DNA of 50,327 nucleotides from an uncultured Anaeromyxobacter sp. (GTDB taxonomy: Bacteria; Myxococcota; Myxococcia; Myxococcales; Anaeromyxobacteraceae): the NCBI GenBank assembly GCA_903874275.1, contig CAIQRS010000274.1:1-50327 (forward strand), read 5' to 3'. The translations under genes and the position numbers were made by a program. How positions within the stretch are numbered: the first letter of the stretch is position 1; every line of letters begins with the position of its first letter. Below the pieces are notes generated by a model. That model saw only the letters and a program-made list of their open reading frames with translations. It had not been told where the DNA came from and ran no database searches. Below, piece by piece: positions 26,107 through 34,005 of the stretch.

Positions 26107-27282
26107 CTATGTGAACACACCGGCCGGGACCCTTGCCAGCCTCTCGCAGGCCCGCTCGAGCGTCTCGTCCGACTTGGCGAAGCAGAAGCGCAGCACCCGG
26201 TCCTGCCGGCCGTTCGCGAGGAAGGCCGAGACCGGGATGGAGGCGACGCCGAACTCGCGGGTGAGCCGCTCGGCCAGGATCGTGTCCGGCTCGTCGCTCA
26301 CCCGGGCGGTGCTGGCCAGCTGGAAATAGGTCCCGGCGCAGGGCAGGGGCTCGAAGGGGGTGGCCGCCAGCCCGGCGCGGAAGAGGTCCCGCTTGCGCTG
26401 GTAGAAGGCCGGCAACTCGAGCCAGCGTCGGGCGTCCGACATGAAGTCGGCGAGCGCCAGCTGGACCGGCGTGTTCACGGTGAAGACCACGAACTGGTGG
26501 ACCTTGCGGAACTCGGCCATGAGCTCGCGCGGGGCCAGCGCCCATCCCACCTTCCAGCCGGTGACGTGGAAGGTCTTCCCGAAGGAGCCCACCACGAAGG
26601 AGCGGGGAGCCAGCTCGGGGTGGCGCGACACGCTCTCGTGCCGGGCCCCGTCGAAGACGATGTGCTCGTAGACCTCGTCGGAGAGGATCACGATCCCGGT
26701 CCCGCGGACCAGGCCGGCCAGCGCGTCCAGGTCACTCCGCGTGAACACGGAACCGGTGGGGTTGTGCGGGCTGTTCACCAGGATCATGCGGGTGCGGGGG
26801 GAGAGGAGACCCCGGATGGCCTCCCAGTCGGGCCGGTAGCCGGGCGGCGTGAGCGAGGCGCGCAGGACCCGCCCCCCGGCCAGCTCCACGGCCGGGACGT
26901 AGGAGTCGTAGACCGGCTCGAGGACGATCACCTCGTCGCCCGGCCGGACCAGCGCGGTGATCGCGGTGAAGATGGCCTGGGTGCCCCCGGCGGTGACGGT
27001 GACCTCGTGCTCCGGATCGTAGCGGGTCCCGTACAGCCCCTCCGAGCGGGCGCAGATGGCCTCCCGCAGGGCGGGCACGCCGGCCATGGGCGCGTACTGG
27101 TTCGACCCTGCGTGCATGTGGCGCGAGACCAGGTCGAAGAGCTCGGGCGGCGCCGAGAAATCCGGGAAGCCCTGCGAGAGGTTGAGCGCGCCGCACTCCC
27201 CGGCCAGGCGCGACATGACCGTGAAGATGGTGGTCCCCACGCCGGGGAGGCGGCTCTCGACCGGGAAGGGAAGCCGGGGCAT
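26107..27282 (-). CDS. PLP aminotransferase, methionine aminotransferase (YbdL) type
   Basis: The 391-residue protein is a class I/II aminotransferase: LNLSQGFPDFSAP near the N-terminus, TAGGTQAIFTAI, LEPVYDSY, NSPHNPTG, DEVYEHIVFDG, the PLP lysine in SFGKTFHVTGWKVGW and a final RFCFAKSDETL. The QGFPDF and FGKTFHVTGWK forms match the methionine/aromatic aminotransferase (YbdL/KAT) branch, so keto-acid transamination with methionine or aromatic amino acids is likely. The ATG at 27282 follows the MFS stop by 9 bp, so the two are in one operon. Confidence 0.88.
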   Translation of the reverse strand: MPRLPFPVESRLPGVGTTIFTVMSRLAGECGALNLSQGFPDFSAPPELFDLVSRHMHAGSNQYAPMAGVPALREAICARSEGLYGTRYDPEHEVTVTAGGTQAIFTAITALVRPGDEVIVLEPVYDSYVPAVELAGGRVLRASLTPPGYRPDWEAIRGLLSPRTRMILVNSPHNPTGSVFTRSDLDALAGLVRGTGIVILSDEVYEHIVFDGARHESVSRHPELAPRSFVVGSFGKTFHVTGWKVGWALAPRELMAEFRKVHQFVVFTVNTPVQLALADFMSDARRWLELPAFYQRKRDLFRAGLAATPFEPLPCAGTYFQLASTARVSDEPDTILAERLTREFGVASIPVSAFLANGRQDRVLRFCFAKSDETLERACERLARVPAGVFT

Positions 27283-27291
27283 CCCCCGAAT

Positions 27292-28506
27292 CTACGCGAT
27301 CCGCCCCAGGCGGCGCAGCCGCGGGGCGCGCCAGGCGACGAGCCCGACGGTGAGGAGCGTCATCCCGCCCCCGAAGATCACCGACGGCACGGTCCCGAGC
27401 AGCTTCGCCGCCACGCCGCTCTCGAAGGCCCCCAGCTCGTTGGATGAGCCGATGAAGAGGCTGTTCACCGCCGACACCCTCCCCATCATCTCCTGGGGCG
27501 TGACGGTCTGGACCAGCGTGCTGCGCAGCACCACCGAGACCGCGTCGAGCGCCCCGCCGGCCACCAGGATGGCCGCCGACAGCCAGTAGCTGCGGGAGAG
27601 CGCGAAGGCGATCCAGGTGATCCCGAAGAGGGCCACGCAGACGAGCATGGCCCGGCCGGCGCGCCGGAAGTGCCCGAACCGGGCCAGCGCCAGCGAGGTG
27701 GCCACCGAGCCGACGGCCGGGGCGGCCCGCAGGAACCCGAACCCGACCTCGCCGACGTGGAGGACGTCCCGGGCGAAGACCGGCAGGAGCGCCGTGGCAC
27801 CGCCGAAGAGGACGGCGAAGAGGTCGAGGCTGAGCGCGCCGAGGAGCAGCGGCTCGCGGAAGACGAAGCGCACGCCCTCGGCGATCTCGGCGACCGGGTG
27901 GCGCGGCGGCACCGGGGGCCTCGGGCGCGGGGCCACGGCGAGGAGCGCCGCGAGACCGACGCCGAGGAGCCCCATCTCCACCGCGTAGGCCAGCCGCGGG
28001 CCGCCCAGGGCGATGAGCGCGCCGCCCAGGGCCGGGCCGACGACCATGGTGGAGTGGAAGATCGACGACCGCCAGGAGGCGGCGTTCTGGTACTGCTCCC
28101 GCGGCACGAGCTCCGTCCCCAGCGACGCCGAGGCCGGGCGGAAGAAGGCGCGCCCCAGTCCGGCCAGCGCCTGTGCGCCGTAGAGGGGGAGGGGGGAGCG
28201 CCCCGGGGAGATGCTCACCGTGAGCAGCCAGGCGCCGCTCGCGGCGATGACGGCCAGGCTCAGGAGCGCGATGAGCCGCCGGTCGATCCGGTCGGCGGCC
28301 CAGCCCCCGACGAGCGTGAGCGAGAGGAAGGGCACGGCCTCGGCGAGCCCCACGAACCCCAGCGCCAGCGGGTCCCCGGTCATCTCGTAGACCTGCCAGC
28401 CGAGGACGGCGGTCTGGATCTGGGTGGCCCCGAAGACCGCCGCCATGGCCCCCAGGAAGGCCCGGTACTCGGCGAAGCGGAGCGAGGAGAAGGGGTCGGG
28501 CGCCAA
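27292..28506 (-). CDS. MFS transporter (enterobactin-exporter-like, MFS_3 group)
   Basis: The 404-residue protein has 10-12 hydrophobic segments, beginning FSSLRFAEYRAFLGAMAAVFGATQIQTAVLGWQVYEMT, with the GGWAADRIDRR loop motif and RPASASLGTELVPREQYQNAASW in the middle, which are typical of the MFS_3/EntS group of exporters. The start TTG at 28506 is chosen because a TAGACT box ends 8 nt upstream and no ribosome site is present, the same layout as other leaderless genes here. It heads the operon MFS, aminotransferase, LysR, patatin. Export of an aminotransferase product is a guess. Confidence 0.85.
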   Translation of the reverse strand: MAPDPFSSLRFAEYRAFLGAMAAVFGATQIQTAVLGWQVYEMTGDPLALGFVGLAEAVPFLSLTLVGGWAADRIDRRLIALLSLAVIAASGAWLLTVSISPGRSPLPLYGAQALAGLGRAFFRPASASLGTELVPREQYQNAASWRSSIFHSTMVVGPALGGALIALGGPRLAYAVEMGLLGVGLAALLAVAPRPRPPVPPRHPVAEIAEGVRFVFREPLLLGALSLDLFAVLFGGATALLPVFARDVLHVGEVGFGFLRAAPAVGSVATSLALARFGHFRRAGRAMLVCVALFGITWIAFALSRSYWLSAAILVAGGALDAVSVVLRSTLVQTVTPQEMMGRVSAVNSLFIGSSNELGAFESGVAAKLLGTVPSVIFGGGMTLLTVGLVAWRAPRLRRLGRIA

Positions 28507-28514
28507 GGGGCGAC

Positions 28515-28547
28515 AGTCTACCGCGCCGGCCACTCCCCGTGGCCGGC
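28515..28547 (-). promoter_or_regulatory. Promoter and 9-5-9 dyad operator of the MFS-aminotransferase-LysR-patatin operon
   Basis: On the minus strand a -10 box TAGACT (28515-28520) ends 8 nt before the TTG start. Just upstream, GCCGGCCAC (28525-28533) and GTGGCCGGC (28539-28547) form a perfect inverted repeat around TCCCC, lying where the -35/-10 spacer would be. A bound repressor would block the promoter. Confidence 0.55.
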
Positions 28548-28618
28548 CCGCGGCGGCGGGATTAAGCAGCCCCACCGGGGCACGACGCCCCGCCGATTCC
28601 GAAAGGAAGGATGAACAC

Positions 28619-29404
28619 GTGCACACACTCCGATTCGCCGTCGCCGCGGCGCTGGGGCTCCTCGTGACCACCGCCCGTGCCGAGATCGTCACGAAGACCG
28701 TGGAGTACAAGCAGGGGGAGACCGTCCTCGAGGGCTTCCTGGCCTACGACAGCGCCGGGCCCGCGAGGAAGCCGGGCGTGCTGGTGGTCCACGACTGGAA
28801 GGGGCTGGGGCCGGGCCCGAGGGCACGCGCCGAGCAGCTCGCGAAGATGGGCTACGTCGCCTTCGCCGCAGACATCTACGGCAAGGGCGTTCGCCCGGCC
28901 CCCGGGAAGGAGGGGGCGACCGCCGGCCAGTATTTCAAGGACCGGGCGCTGATGCGGAGCCGGGTCGTGGCCGCCTTCGACGAGCTGGCGCGCCAGCCCA
29001 ACGTGGACACGGGGCGCATCGCCGCGATGGGGTACTGCTTCGGGGGGACGACCGTCCTCGAGCTGGCCCGCTCGGGCGCGGGCGTGGTGGGGACCGTGGT
29101 CTTCCACGGCATCCTCGAGACGCCGACGCCCGCCGACGCGAAGAACATCAAGGGAAAGGTGCTCGTCCTCCACGGAGCCGACGACCCGTACGTGCCCGAT
29201 GCCCAGCTCAAGGCGTTCGAGGACGAGATGCGCGCCGCCAAGATTGACTGGCAGGTCGTGAAGTACTCGGGCGCCGTCCACGCCTTCGCCGTTGTCGAGG
29301 CAGGCAACGATCCGTCCAAGGGTGCGGCCTACAACGCCACGGCCGACCGGAGGAGCTGGAAGGCGATGGAAGATTTCTTCGCGGAGATCTTCGCGAAGGG
29401 CTAG
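28619..29404 (+). CDS. Exported dienelactone-hydrolase-family protein
   Basis: The 261-residue protein has a leader (LRFAVAAALGLLVTTARA, then EIVTK) and a dienelactone-hydrolase fold: VLVVHDWKGLGPGPRARAEQLA-MGYVAFAADIYGKG, the Cys nucleophile in GYCFGG, Asp in HGADDPYVP and His in SGAVHAF. The Cys-Asp-His triad is complete. A periplasmic or secreted location suggests a role on lactones or esters outside the cytoplasm; the substrate is unknown. The GTG at 28619 has GGAAGGA about 9 nt upstream. The stop shares the CTAG palindrome with the stop of the convergent cytochrome gene. Confidence 0.85.
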   Translation: MHTLRFAVAAALGLLVTTARAEIVTKTVEYKQGETVLEGFLAYDSAGPARKPGVLVVHDWKGLGPGPRARAEQLAKMGYVAFAADIYGKGVRPAPGKEGATAGQYFKDRALMRSRVVAAFDELARQPNVDTGRIAAMGYCFGGTTVLELARSGAGVVGTVVFHGILETPTPADAKNIKGKVLVLHGADDPYVPDAQLKAFEDEMRAAKIDWQVVKYSGAVHAFAVVEAGNDPSKGAAYNATADRRSWKAMEDFFAEIFAKG

Positions 29405-29868
29405 CCGGCGCCGGCGCCGCGGCGGCGCGCCCGGGCCACGAGAACCGCGGCGGCGAGGAGCAACCCACCCGCCGCGGCCCAGGGCAGCGCCGCCTTCCAG
29501 GGCGGCCTGCGGTTCTCGAGCGCCCGCCAGGCGAGCCACCCGGCCAGCGCGCGCCTGTCCGCCTCCGGGCCTGTGAAGGGCTGGTCCATGCGCCGGTTGA
29601 TGGACTGGAGCCGCCCCACGTTCTCGTAGGCCCGTTCCGGGTCGCCCCAGAGTTCCGGACGGAGGCGCGGACCGAGAGGATCCTCCGGGATCCCCCCGGG
29701 AGAGCCGTGGCAGGAGAGGCAGAAGCGGCGCATGACCTGCTCCCCCCGCACATGGACGTCGGGTGACGGGGGCGCCCCGCCCGCGCGCCCCGGCGCGGCG
29801 GCCAAGGCCAGGGAGAGCAGCGCCGCGGCGGCGCGACGGTCCAGCCGGTGTTTCCGGGCGAGGTCCAA
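29401..29868 (-). CDS. Membrane-anchored c-type cytochrome
   Basis: The 155-residue protein has a leader (RRAAAALLSLALAAAPGRA), one haem motif CLSCH (about residue 50) and a C-terminal transmembrane helix (WAAAGGLLLAAAVLVA) followed by an Arg/Gly tail. A Met in INRRMDQPF is a likely sixth ligand. Size and anchor fit an electron carrier held on the periplasmic face of the inner membrane, as in the CcdA/NrfE-like or cytochrome-c-oxidase associated group; I cannot name a partner. The TTG at 29868 is chosen because TAGGAT ends 8 nt upstream with no ribosome site. Confidence 0.7.
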   Translation of the reverse strand: MDLARKHRLDRRAAAALLSLALAAAPGRAGGAPPSPDVHVRGEQVMRRFCLSCHGSPGGIPEDPLGPRLRPELWGDPERAYENVGRLQSINRRMDQPFTGPEADRRALAGWLAWRALENRRPPWKAALPWAAAGGLLLAAAVLVARARRRGAGAG

Positions 29869-29876
29869 GCCGGCCC

Positions 29877-29882
29877 ATCCTA
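29877..29882 (-). promoter_or_regulatory. Leaderless-type -10 box of the cytochrome gene
   Basis: TAGGAT on the minus strand ends 8 nt before the TTG at 29868. The divergent kdsB gene has the same hexamer at 29929-29934. Confidence 0.45.
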
Positions 29883-29928
29883 CCCCCCGGCACCCCCATT
29901 CCGGCCAGCGAATCCCCCGTCGCTGGGC

Positions 29929-29934
29929 TAGGAT
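29929..29934 (+). promoter_or_regulatory. Leaderless-type -10 box of the kdsB-kdnB-kdnA operon
   Basis: TAGGAT ends 10 nt before the GTG at 29945, and the gap CGGGAACCCC has no purine-rich ribosome site. Confidence 0.45.
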
Positions 29935-29944
29935 CGGGAACCCC

Positions 29945-30685
29945 GTGCGACGCATCGCCCTCATCCCGGCCCGGCTCGGCGCCACCCGCTTCCCGCGAAA
30001 GCTCCTCGCTCCGCTGGGTGGGAAGACCGTCATCCGCCGGACCTTCGAGGCGGTGCGGGACACCGGCCTCTTCGACGCGGTCCTGGTGGTCACCGACGCC
30101 GACGAGATCCGCGCCGAGGTGGAGCGCGCCGGCGGGGAGGCCCGCATGTCGCGGGGGCAGCACGACAGCGGGACCGACCGCATCGCCGAGGTGGTGGAGG
30201 GGCTCCCGGCCGACCTGGTGCTCAACGTCCAGGGGGACGAGCCATTCACGCGTCGTGAACCCCTGGAGCGGCTGCTCGGCGCCTTCGACGGGCCGGAGGG
30301 CGAGGGCGTGGGCGTCGCCTCGCTCATGCAGGAGCTGCACGACCCCGCCCTGATCCAGGACCCCAACTACGTGAAGGTGGCGGTCGATTTCGCCGGGAAC
30401 GCGCTCTTCTTCTCGCGCTCCCCCATCCCCTACCTGCGTGACCCGTCGGTGCGCCCCACCTTCTGGGAGCACATCGGCGTCTACGCCTTCCGCCGCGACG
30501 CGCTGCTCCGGTTCGCGCGGCTTCCGGCCGGACCGCTGGAGCGGGCCGAGAAGGTCGAGTGCCTGCGCTTCCTGGAGCACGGGATCCGCATGCGCATGGT
30601 GGCCACCGACTACATGGGCGTGGAGATCGACACGCCAGAGGACCTGCGCCGCGCCGAGCGGCTGCTGGCCGGCGGAGAGGGCTGA
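29945..30685 (+). CDS. kdsB: CMP-Kdo / CMP-8-amino-Kdo synthetase (3-deoxy-manno-octulosonate cytidylyltransferase)
   Basis: The 246-residue protein matches KdsB: ALIPARLGATRFPRKLLAPLGGKTVIRRTFE, VTDADEI, HDSGTDRIAEV, LNVQGDEPF, ALFFSRSPIPY, HIGVYAFRRDALLRF, and VEIDTPEDL. It activates Kdo with CTP for lipid A core assembly. Because the next two genes make the 8-amino sugar Kdo8N, this copy may prefer Kdo8N, as the KdsB next to kdnAB in Shewanella does; the sequence alone does not prove that preference. The GTG start follows TAGGAT by 10 nt. The frame upstream of 29945 overlaps the cytochrome gene and is rejected. Confidence 0.92.
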   Translation: MRRIALIPARLGATRFPRKLLAPLGGKTVIRRTFEAVRDTGLFDAVLVVTDADEIRAEVERAGGEARMSRGQHDSGTDRIAEVVEGLPADLVLNVQGDEPFTRREPLERLLGAFDGPEGEGVGVASLMQELHDPALIQDPNYVKVAVDFAGNALFFSRSPIPYLRDPSVRPTFWEHIGVYAFRRDALLRFARLPAGPLERAEKVECLRFLEHGIRMRMVATDYMGVEIDTPEDLRRAERLLAGGEG

Positions 30686-30695
30686 AGGAGAGAAC

Positions 30696-31769
30696 GTGCA
30701 CAAGAACCTGAAGCAGGTGGGGCAGGTGATGTTCGGGCGCGGCGCCCTGGGGCAGCTCGACGCCGTCCTGGCCGACAACCGGCAGGGGACGGCCCCGGTG
30801 GTGTTCCTCGTCGATCACGTCTTCCAGGACCGGCCCGAGTTCGTGGCCCGGATCCCGGTGCGCGGCCGCGACCGGATCTACTTCGTGGACACCACCCACG
30901 AGCCCAAGACCGGCGACGTGGACTCGCTGCGGGACCGGATCCGGGCCGAGCTGGGAAAGGTCTCCGGCCTGGTGGGCGTCGGCGGCGGGTCCACCATGGA
31001 CCTCGCCAAGGCGGTGGCCCTCATGCTCACCAACCCCGGCTCCTCCCAGGACTACCAGGGGTGGGATCTCGTCCAGGTCCCGGGCGTATTCAAGGCCGGC
31101 GTGCCCACGCTCTCCGGGACCGGCGCCGAGGTGTCGCGCACCGCGGTGCTCATCGGGCCCACCAAGAAGCTGGGGCTCAACTCCGACTACACCCCGTTCG
31201 ACCAGGTGCTGCTCGACCCCGACCTGCTCGAGGGGGTGCCGGAGCGGCAGCGCTTCTTCACCGGGATGGACTGCTACATCCACAACGTGGAGTCGCTGCA
31301 GGGCCGGGCCATGAACTCCTTCGCCCGCGCCCACGCCGAGAAGTCCCTCGACCTGTGCCGGGAGGTCTTCCTGGAGAGGGACAGGTGGGACGGGGACTCG
31401 GACGAGAAGCTCATGATGGCCTCCTGGATGGGCGGGATGTCCATCGCCTACTCGCAGGTCGGCGCCGCCCACGCCATGAGCTATGGCCTGGGCTACGTGC
31501 TGGGGACGCACCACGGTGAGGGGAACTGCATCGCCATGCAGGTGCTCGAGGAGATCTACCCGGAGGGCGTTCGCGACTTCCGGAAGATGCTCGAGAAGGC
31601 CGGCGTGGAGCTCCCCCCGGGCCTGACGGCCGGTCTTCCGCCCCAGAAGCTCGACAAGATGATCGAGGTCTCGCTCGGCATGGCGCCGCTCTGGCAGAAC
31701 GCGCTGGGCGACGACTGGAAGCGCCAGATGCCCCCGGAGCGGCTGCGCGGGCTCTACCAGCGGATGTAG
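30696..31769 (+). CDS. kdnB: Kdo 8-oxidase, iron-containing alcohol dehydrogenase family
   Basis: The 357-residue protein is an Fe-ADH family member (GVGGGSTMDLAKA, TLSGTGAEVSRTAVL, the metal site Asp/His set in FFTGMDCYIHNVES and HAMSYGLGYVLGTHHGEGN). KdnB of Shewanella oxidises C8 of Kdo to an aldehyde, which KdnA then aminates. Length and context between kdsB and kdnA make this assignment firm by synteny. GAAGGAGAGAAC precedes the GTG at 30696, and it lies 10 bp after kdsB. Confidence 0.88.
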   Translation: MHKNLKQVGQVMFGRGALGQLDAVLADNRQGTAPVVFLVDHVFQDRPEFVARIPVRGRDRIYFVDTTHEPKTGDVDSLRDRIRAELGKVSGLVGVGGGSTMDLAKAVALMLTNPGSSQDYQGWDLVQVPGVFKAGVPTLSGTGAEVSRTAVLIGPTKKLGLNSDYTPFDQVLLDPDLLEGVPERQRFFTGMDCYIHNVESLQGRAMNSFARAHAEKSLDLCREVFLERDRWDGDSDEKLMMASWMGGMSIAYSQVGAAHAMSYGLGYVLGTHHGEGNCIAMQVLEEIYPEGVRDFRKMLEKAGVELPPGLTAGLPPQKLDKMIEVSLGMAPLWQNALGDDWKRQMPPERLRGLYQRM

Positions 31770-31778
31770 GAGGCTTTC

Positions 31779-32969
31779 ATGCCCGGCTACGAGATGTGGG
31801 GCGCCGAGGAGCGGCGCGAGGTCGAGGAGGTGCTCGAGACCGGCATCCTCATGCGCTACGGATTCGACGGACCGCGCCAGGGGCGGTGGAAGGCCCGCGA
31901 GCTCGAGGCCGCACTCTGCCAGCGCACCGGGGCGGCCCACGCGCAGCTGGTCTCCTCCGGCACGGCGGCGCTGACCACGGCGCTGGCCGCGCTCGGTGTG
32001 GGGGCGGGCGACGAGGTGGTCATGCCCACCTTCACCTTCGTGGCCAGCTTCGAGGCGGTCCTCTCGGTGGGGGCCACGCCGGTGCTGGCCGACGTGGACG
32101 ACACGCTCACCCTCTCGCCGGCCGCGGCCCGCGCCGCGGTGACGCCGCGCACCCGGGCGATCATGCCGGTGCACATGTGCGGCTCCATGGCCGACCTGGG
32201 CGCGCTCGAGGAGCTCTGCCGCGAGAAGGGGCTGGTGCTGCTGGAGGACGCCTGCCAGGCCACCGGCGGGAGCTGGAAGGGGAGGGCGCTCGGCACGGTG
32301 GGCAAGGCCGGTTGCTACTCCTTCGACTTCGTGAAGACCATCACCTGTGGTGAAGGGGGCGCCATCGTCACCTCCGACGCCGAGGTGGCCCGCCGCTGCG
32401 ACCAGTACGCCGACCACGGGCACGACCACATGGGCGTGGACCGCGGCGCCGACCTGCACCCGGCGCTGGGCTACAACTTCCGCATCTCCGAGCTGCACGC
32501 GGCGGTGGGGCTGGCCCAGATCCGCAAGCTCGACGGCTTCCTCACGATCCAGCGGAGGAACAAGCGGGCGCTGCGCGAGGCGCTCTCCGCCGTCCCCGGC
32601 GTGACCTTCCGGCGCATCCCCGACCCCGACGGCGACAGCGCGTCGTTCCTCTCCTTCTTCCTGCCCGACGAGGCGCGAGCCAGGGCGGCGGCGAAGGCCA
32701 TGCAGGGCGCCGGCATCCCGGCCATGTACTGGTACGACAACAACTGGCACTACCTGCGCCGCTGGGACCACTTGAAGACCGCGTCGTCCTTCTCGCCGCT
32801 TCCCGCAAGCGTCCGCGAGGCGCTCGGCAAGCTGGCCAGCCGCCCGTTCCCGGCCTCCGACGCGGTCATGTCCCGGGCCATCTCGACCCCCATCGCGCTC
32901 TCCTGGACCGCCGAGCAGCTGGCCGAGCGGGCGGCGAAGCTGGCCGCGGCGGTGCGTTCGGCCGCGTAG
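31779..32969 (+). CDS. kdnA: 8-amino-3,8-dideoxy-manno-octulosonate (Kdo8N) transaminase
   Basis: The 396-residue protein is a DegT/DnrJ/EryC1-type sugar aminotransferase: SSGTAALTTALAALGVGAGDEVVMPTFTF, ILP-like MPVHMCGSMADL, LLEDACQATGGSWKGR-LGT, the PLP lysine in CYSFDFVKTITCGEGG and YNFRISELHAAVG. It transfers an amino group to the C8 aldehyde made by KdnB, giving Kdo8N. A TAGGAGGCTTTC site precedes the ATG, which is 9 bp after kdnB. Its 3' end is convergent with the glycosyltransferase gene 10 bp away. Confidence 0.9.
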   Translation: MPGYEMWGAEERREVEEVLETGILMRYGFDGPRQGRWKARELEAALCQRTGAAHAQLVSSGTAALTTALAALGVGAGDEVVMPTFTFVASFEAVLSVGATPVLADVDDTLTLSPAAARAAVTPRTRAIMPVHMCGSMADLGALEELCREKGLVLLEDACQATGGSWKGRALGTVGKAGCYSFDFVKTITCGEGGAIVTSDAEVARRCDQYADHGHDHMGVDRGADLHPALGYNFRISELHAAVGLAQIRKLDGFLTIQRRNKRALREALSAVPGVTFRRIPDPDGDSASFLSFFLPDEARARAAAKAMQGAGIPAMYWYDNNWHYLRRWDHLKTASSFSPLPASVREALGKLASRPFPASDAVMSRAISTPIALSWTAEQLAERAAKLAAAVRSAA

Positions 32970-32979
32970 GGGTCCGGCG

Positions 32980-33978
32980 CTACGCTGCGCCGCCGCCGAG
33001 CAGGGCCCGCGCCTCGGCGATCACCGCGGCGGAGGTCAGCTCGGTCATGCAGCGGTGGTGCCCCTCGGGGCAGCGGTCCCCGCCGTGGTTGGAGCAGGGC
33101 GCGCAGTCGATCGGGAAGCGCACGGCACGTCCGGGAGGCTGGGGCCCCCAGCGATCCGGCGAGGTGGGGCCGAAGACGGCCAGCGCCGGGGTCTGGACCG
33201 CCCCGGCCAGGTGGACCGGCCCGGAGTCGCAGGAGACGAGCAGGTCCACCGAGGCGAGCCCGGCCGCCAGCCCCTCCACCGGCAGGCGGGTGAGGTCGCC
33301 GGCCACCGGGGCGTGCAGCGCGGCGCGGAAGCGGGCCAGCGCCTCGGCGTCGCCCGGCCCGCCGGCCAGGATGACGCTCGCCCCCGTGTCCGCCAGCGCG
33401 TCGGCCACCTCGGCGAAGCGCTCGGCGGGCCAGAGCTTGGTGGCGCGGCTCGCCCCGGGCGCGAAGGCCACCCGGGGCCGGGAGGCCCCGGCGAGCGCCA
33501 CGGCGGCACCGTCGCGGGCCGAGCCGGAGAGCGCCACCTGGGTCTTCCCGGCCCGCTCGATCCCCAGCGGGCGGAGCACGTCGGCGTAGATCCGGGTGGC
33601 GTGGGGCCCGTGCGCCGGAGGGTCCACGCCGAGGAGCGCCAGCGCCGCCTGGCCGGGCGTCCGGCGCCGGAAGACCAGTTGCCTTCGTCCCGCGGCCCGG
33701 GCCACCACCGCGCTCTTCACCTTGTTCTGGAGGTCGATGGCGAGGTCGAAGCGCCCCCGCAGCTTGACCGCGAGGTTCACCGCCTCGCGGATGCCGCCCC
33801 GGCCGAGCCGGTGGACCCGATGCACGTCCGGGAGCCCCTCGAGGAGCGGAGCGTAGGCCGGCGAGGTCACCCACTCGATGCGGGCCCCGGGGAAGCGCGC
33901 ACGCAGGGGCTCGAGCACCGAGGTGGAGAGGACCACGTCGCCGAGCGCGCTGTAGCGGATGACCAGGACGGAACGCAA
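32980..33978 (-). CDS. Lipopolysaccharide heptosyltransferase-family glycosyltransferase (GT9)
   Basis: The 332-residue protein has the GT9/ADP-heptose transferase layout: VLVIRYSALGDVVLSTSVLEPLRARFP, FDLAIDLQNKVKSA, the second domain with VAFAPGASRATKLWPAERFAEVA and a donor-binding part DLLVSCDSGPVHLAGAVQTPALAVFGPTSPDRWGP, then two Cys pairs near the end (CAPCSNHGGDRCPEGHHRC). It would extend the LPS core and fits the neighbouring Kdo8N genes. The TTG at 33978 is chosen because RSVLVIRYS must start here and TATCAT ends 8 nt upstream. It is divergent from oxyR, sharing an operator. Confidence 0.88.
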   Translation of the reverse strand: MRSVLVIRYSALGDVVLSTSVLEPLRARFPGARIEWVTSPAYAPLLEGLPDVHRVHRLGRGGIREAVNLAVKLRGRFDLAIDLQNKVKSAVVARAAGRRQLVFRRRTPGQAALALLGVDPPAHGPHATRIYADVLRPLGIERAGKTQVALSGSARDGAAVALAGASRPRVAFAPGASRATKLWPAERFAEVADALADTGASVILAGGPGDAEALARFRAALHAPVAGDLTRLPVEGLAAGLASVDLLVSCDSGPVHLAGAVQTPALAVFGPTSPDRWGPQPPGRAVRFPIDCAPCSNHGGDRCPEGHHRCMTELTSAAVIAEARALLGGGAA

Positions 33979-33986
33979 CGGGGGGA

Positions 33987-34005
33987 ATGATAGGCTGTGG
34001 CTATC
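33987..34005 (+). promoter_or_regulatory. OxyR-type operator over two divergent leaderless promoters
   Basis: GATAG (33989-33993) and CTATC (34001-34005) form an inverted repeat with a 7-nt spacer, the ATAG-N7-CTAT half of the OxyR consensus. The minus-strand -10 TATCAT (33987-33992, 8 nt before TTG 33978) and the plus-strand -10 TAGGCT (33991-33996, 9 nt before ATG 34006) both lie in it. OxyR bound here would be expected to repress both genes. Confidence 0.65.

Noticed and set aside
30324-32771. 815-codon minus-strand frame over kdnB and kdnA
   Set aside because: Shadow of two recognisable enzymes.
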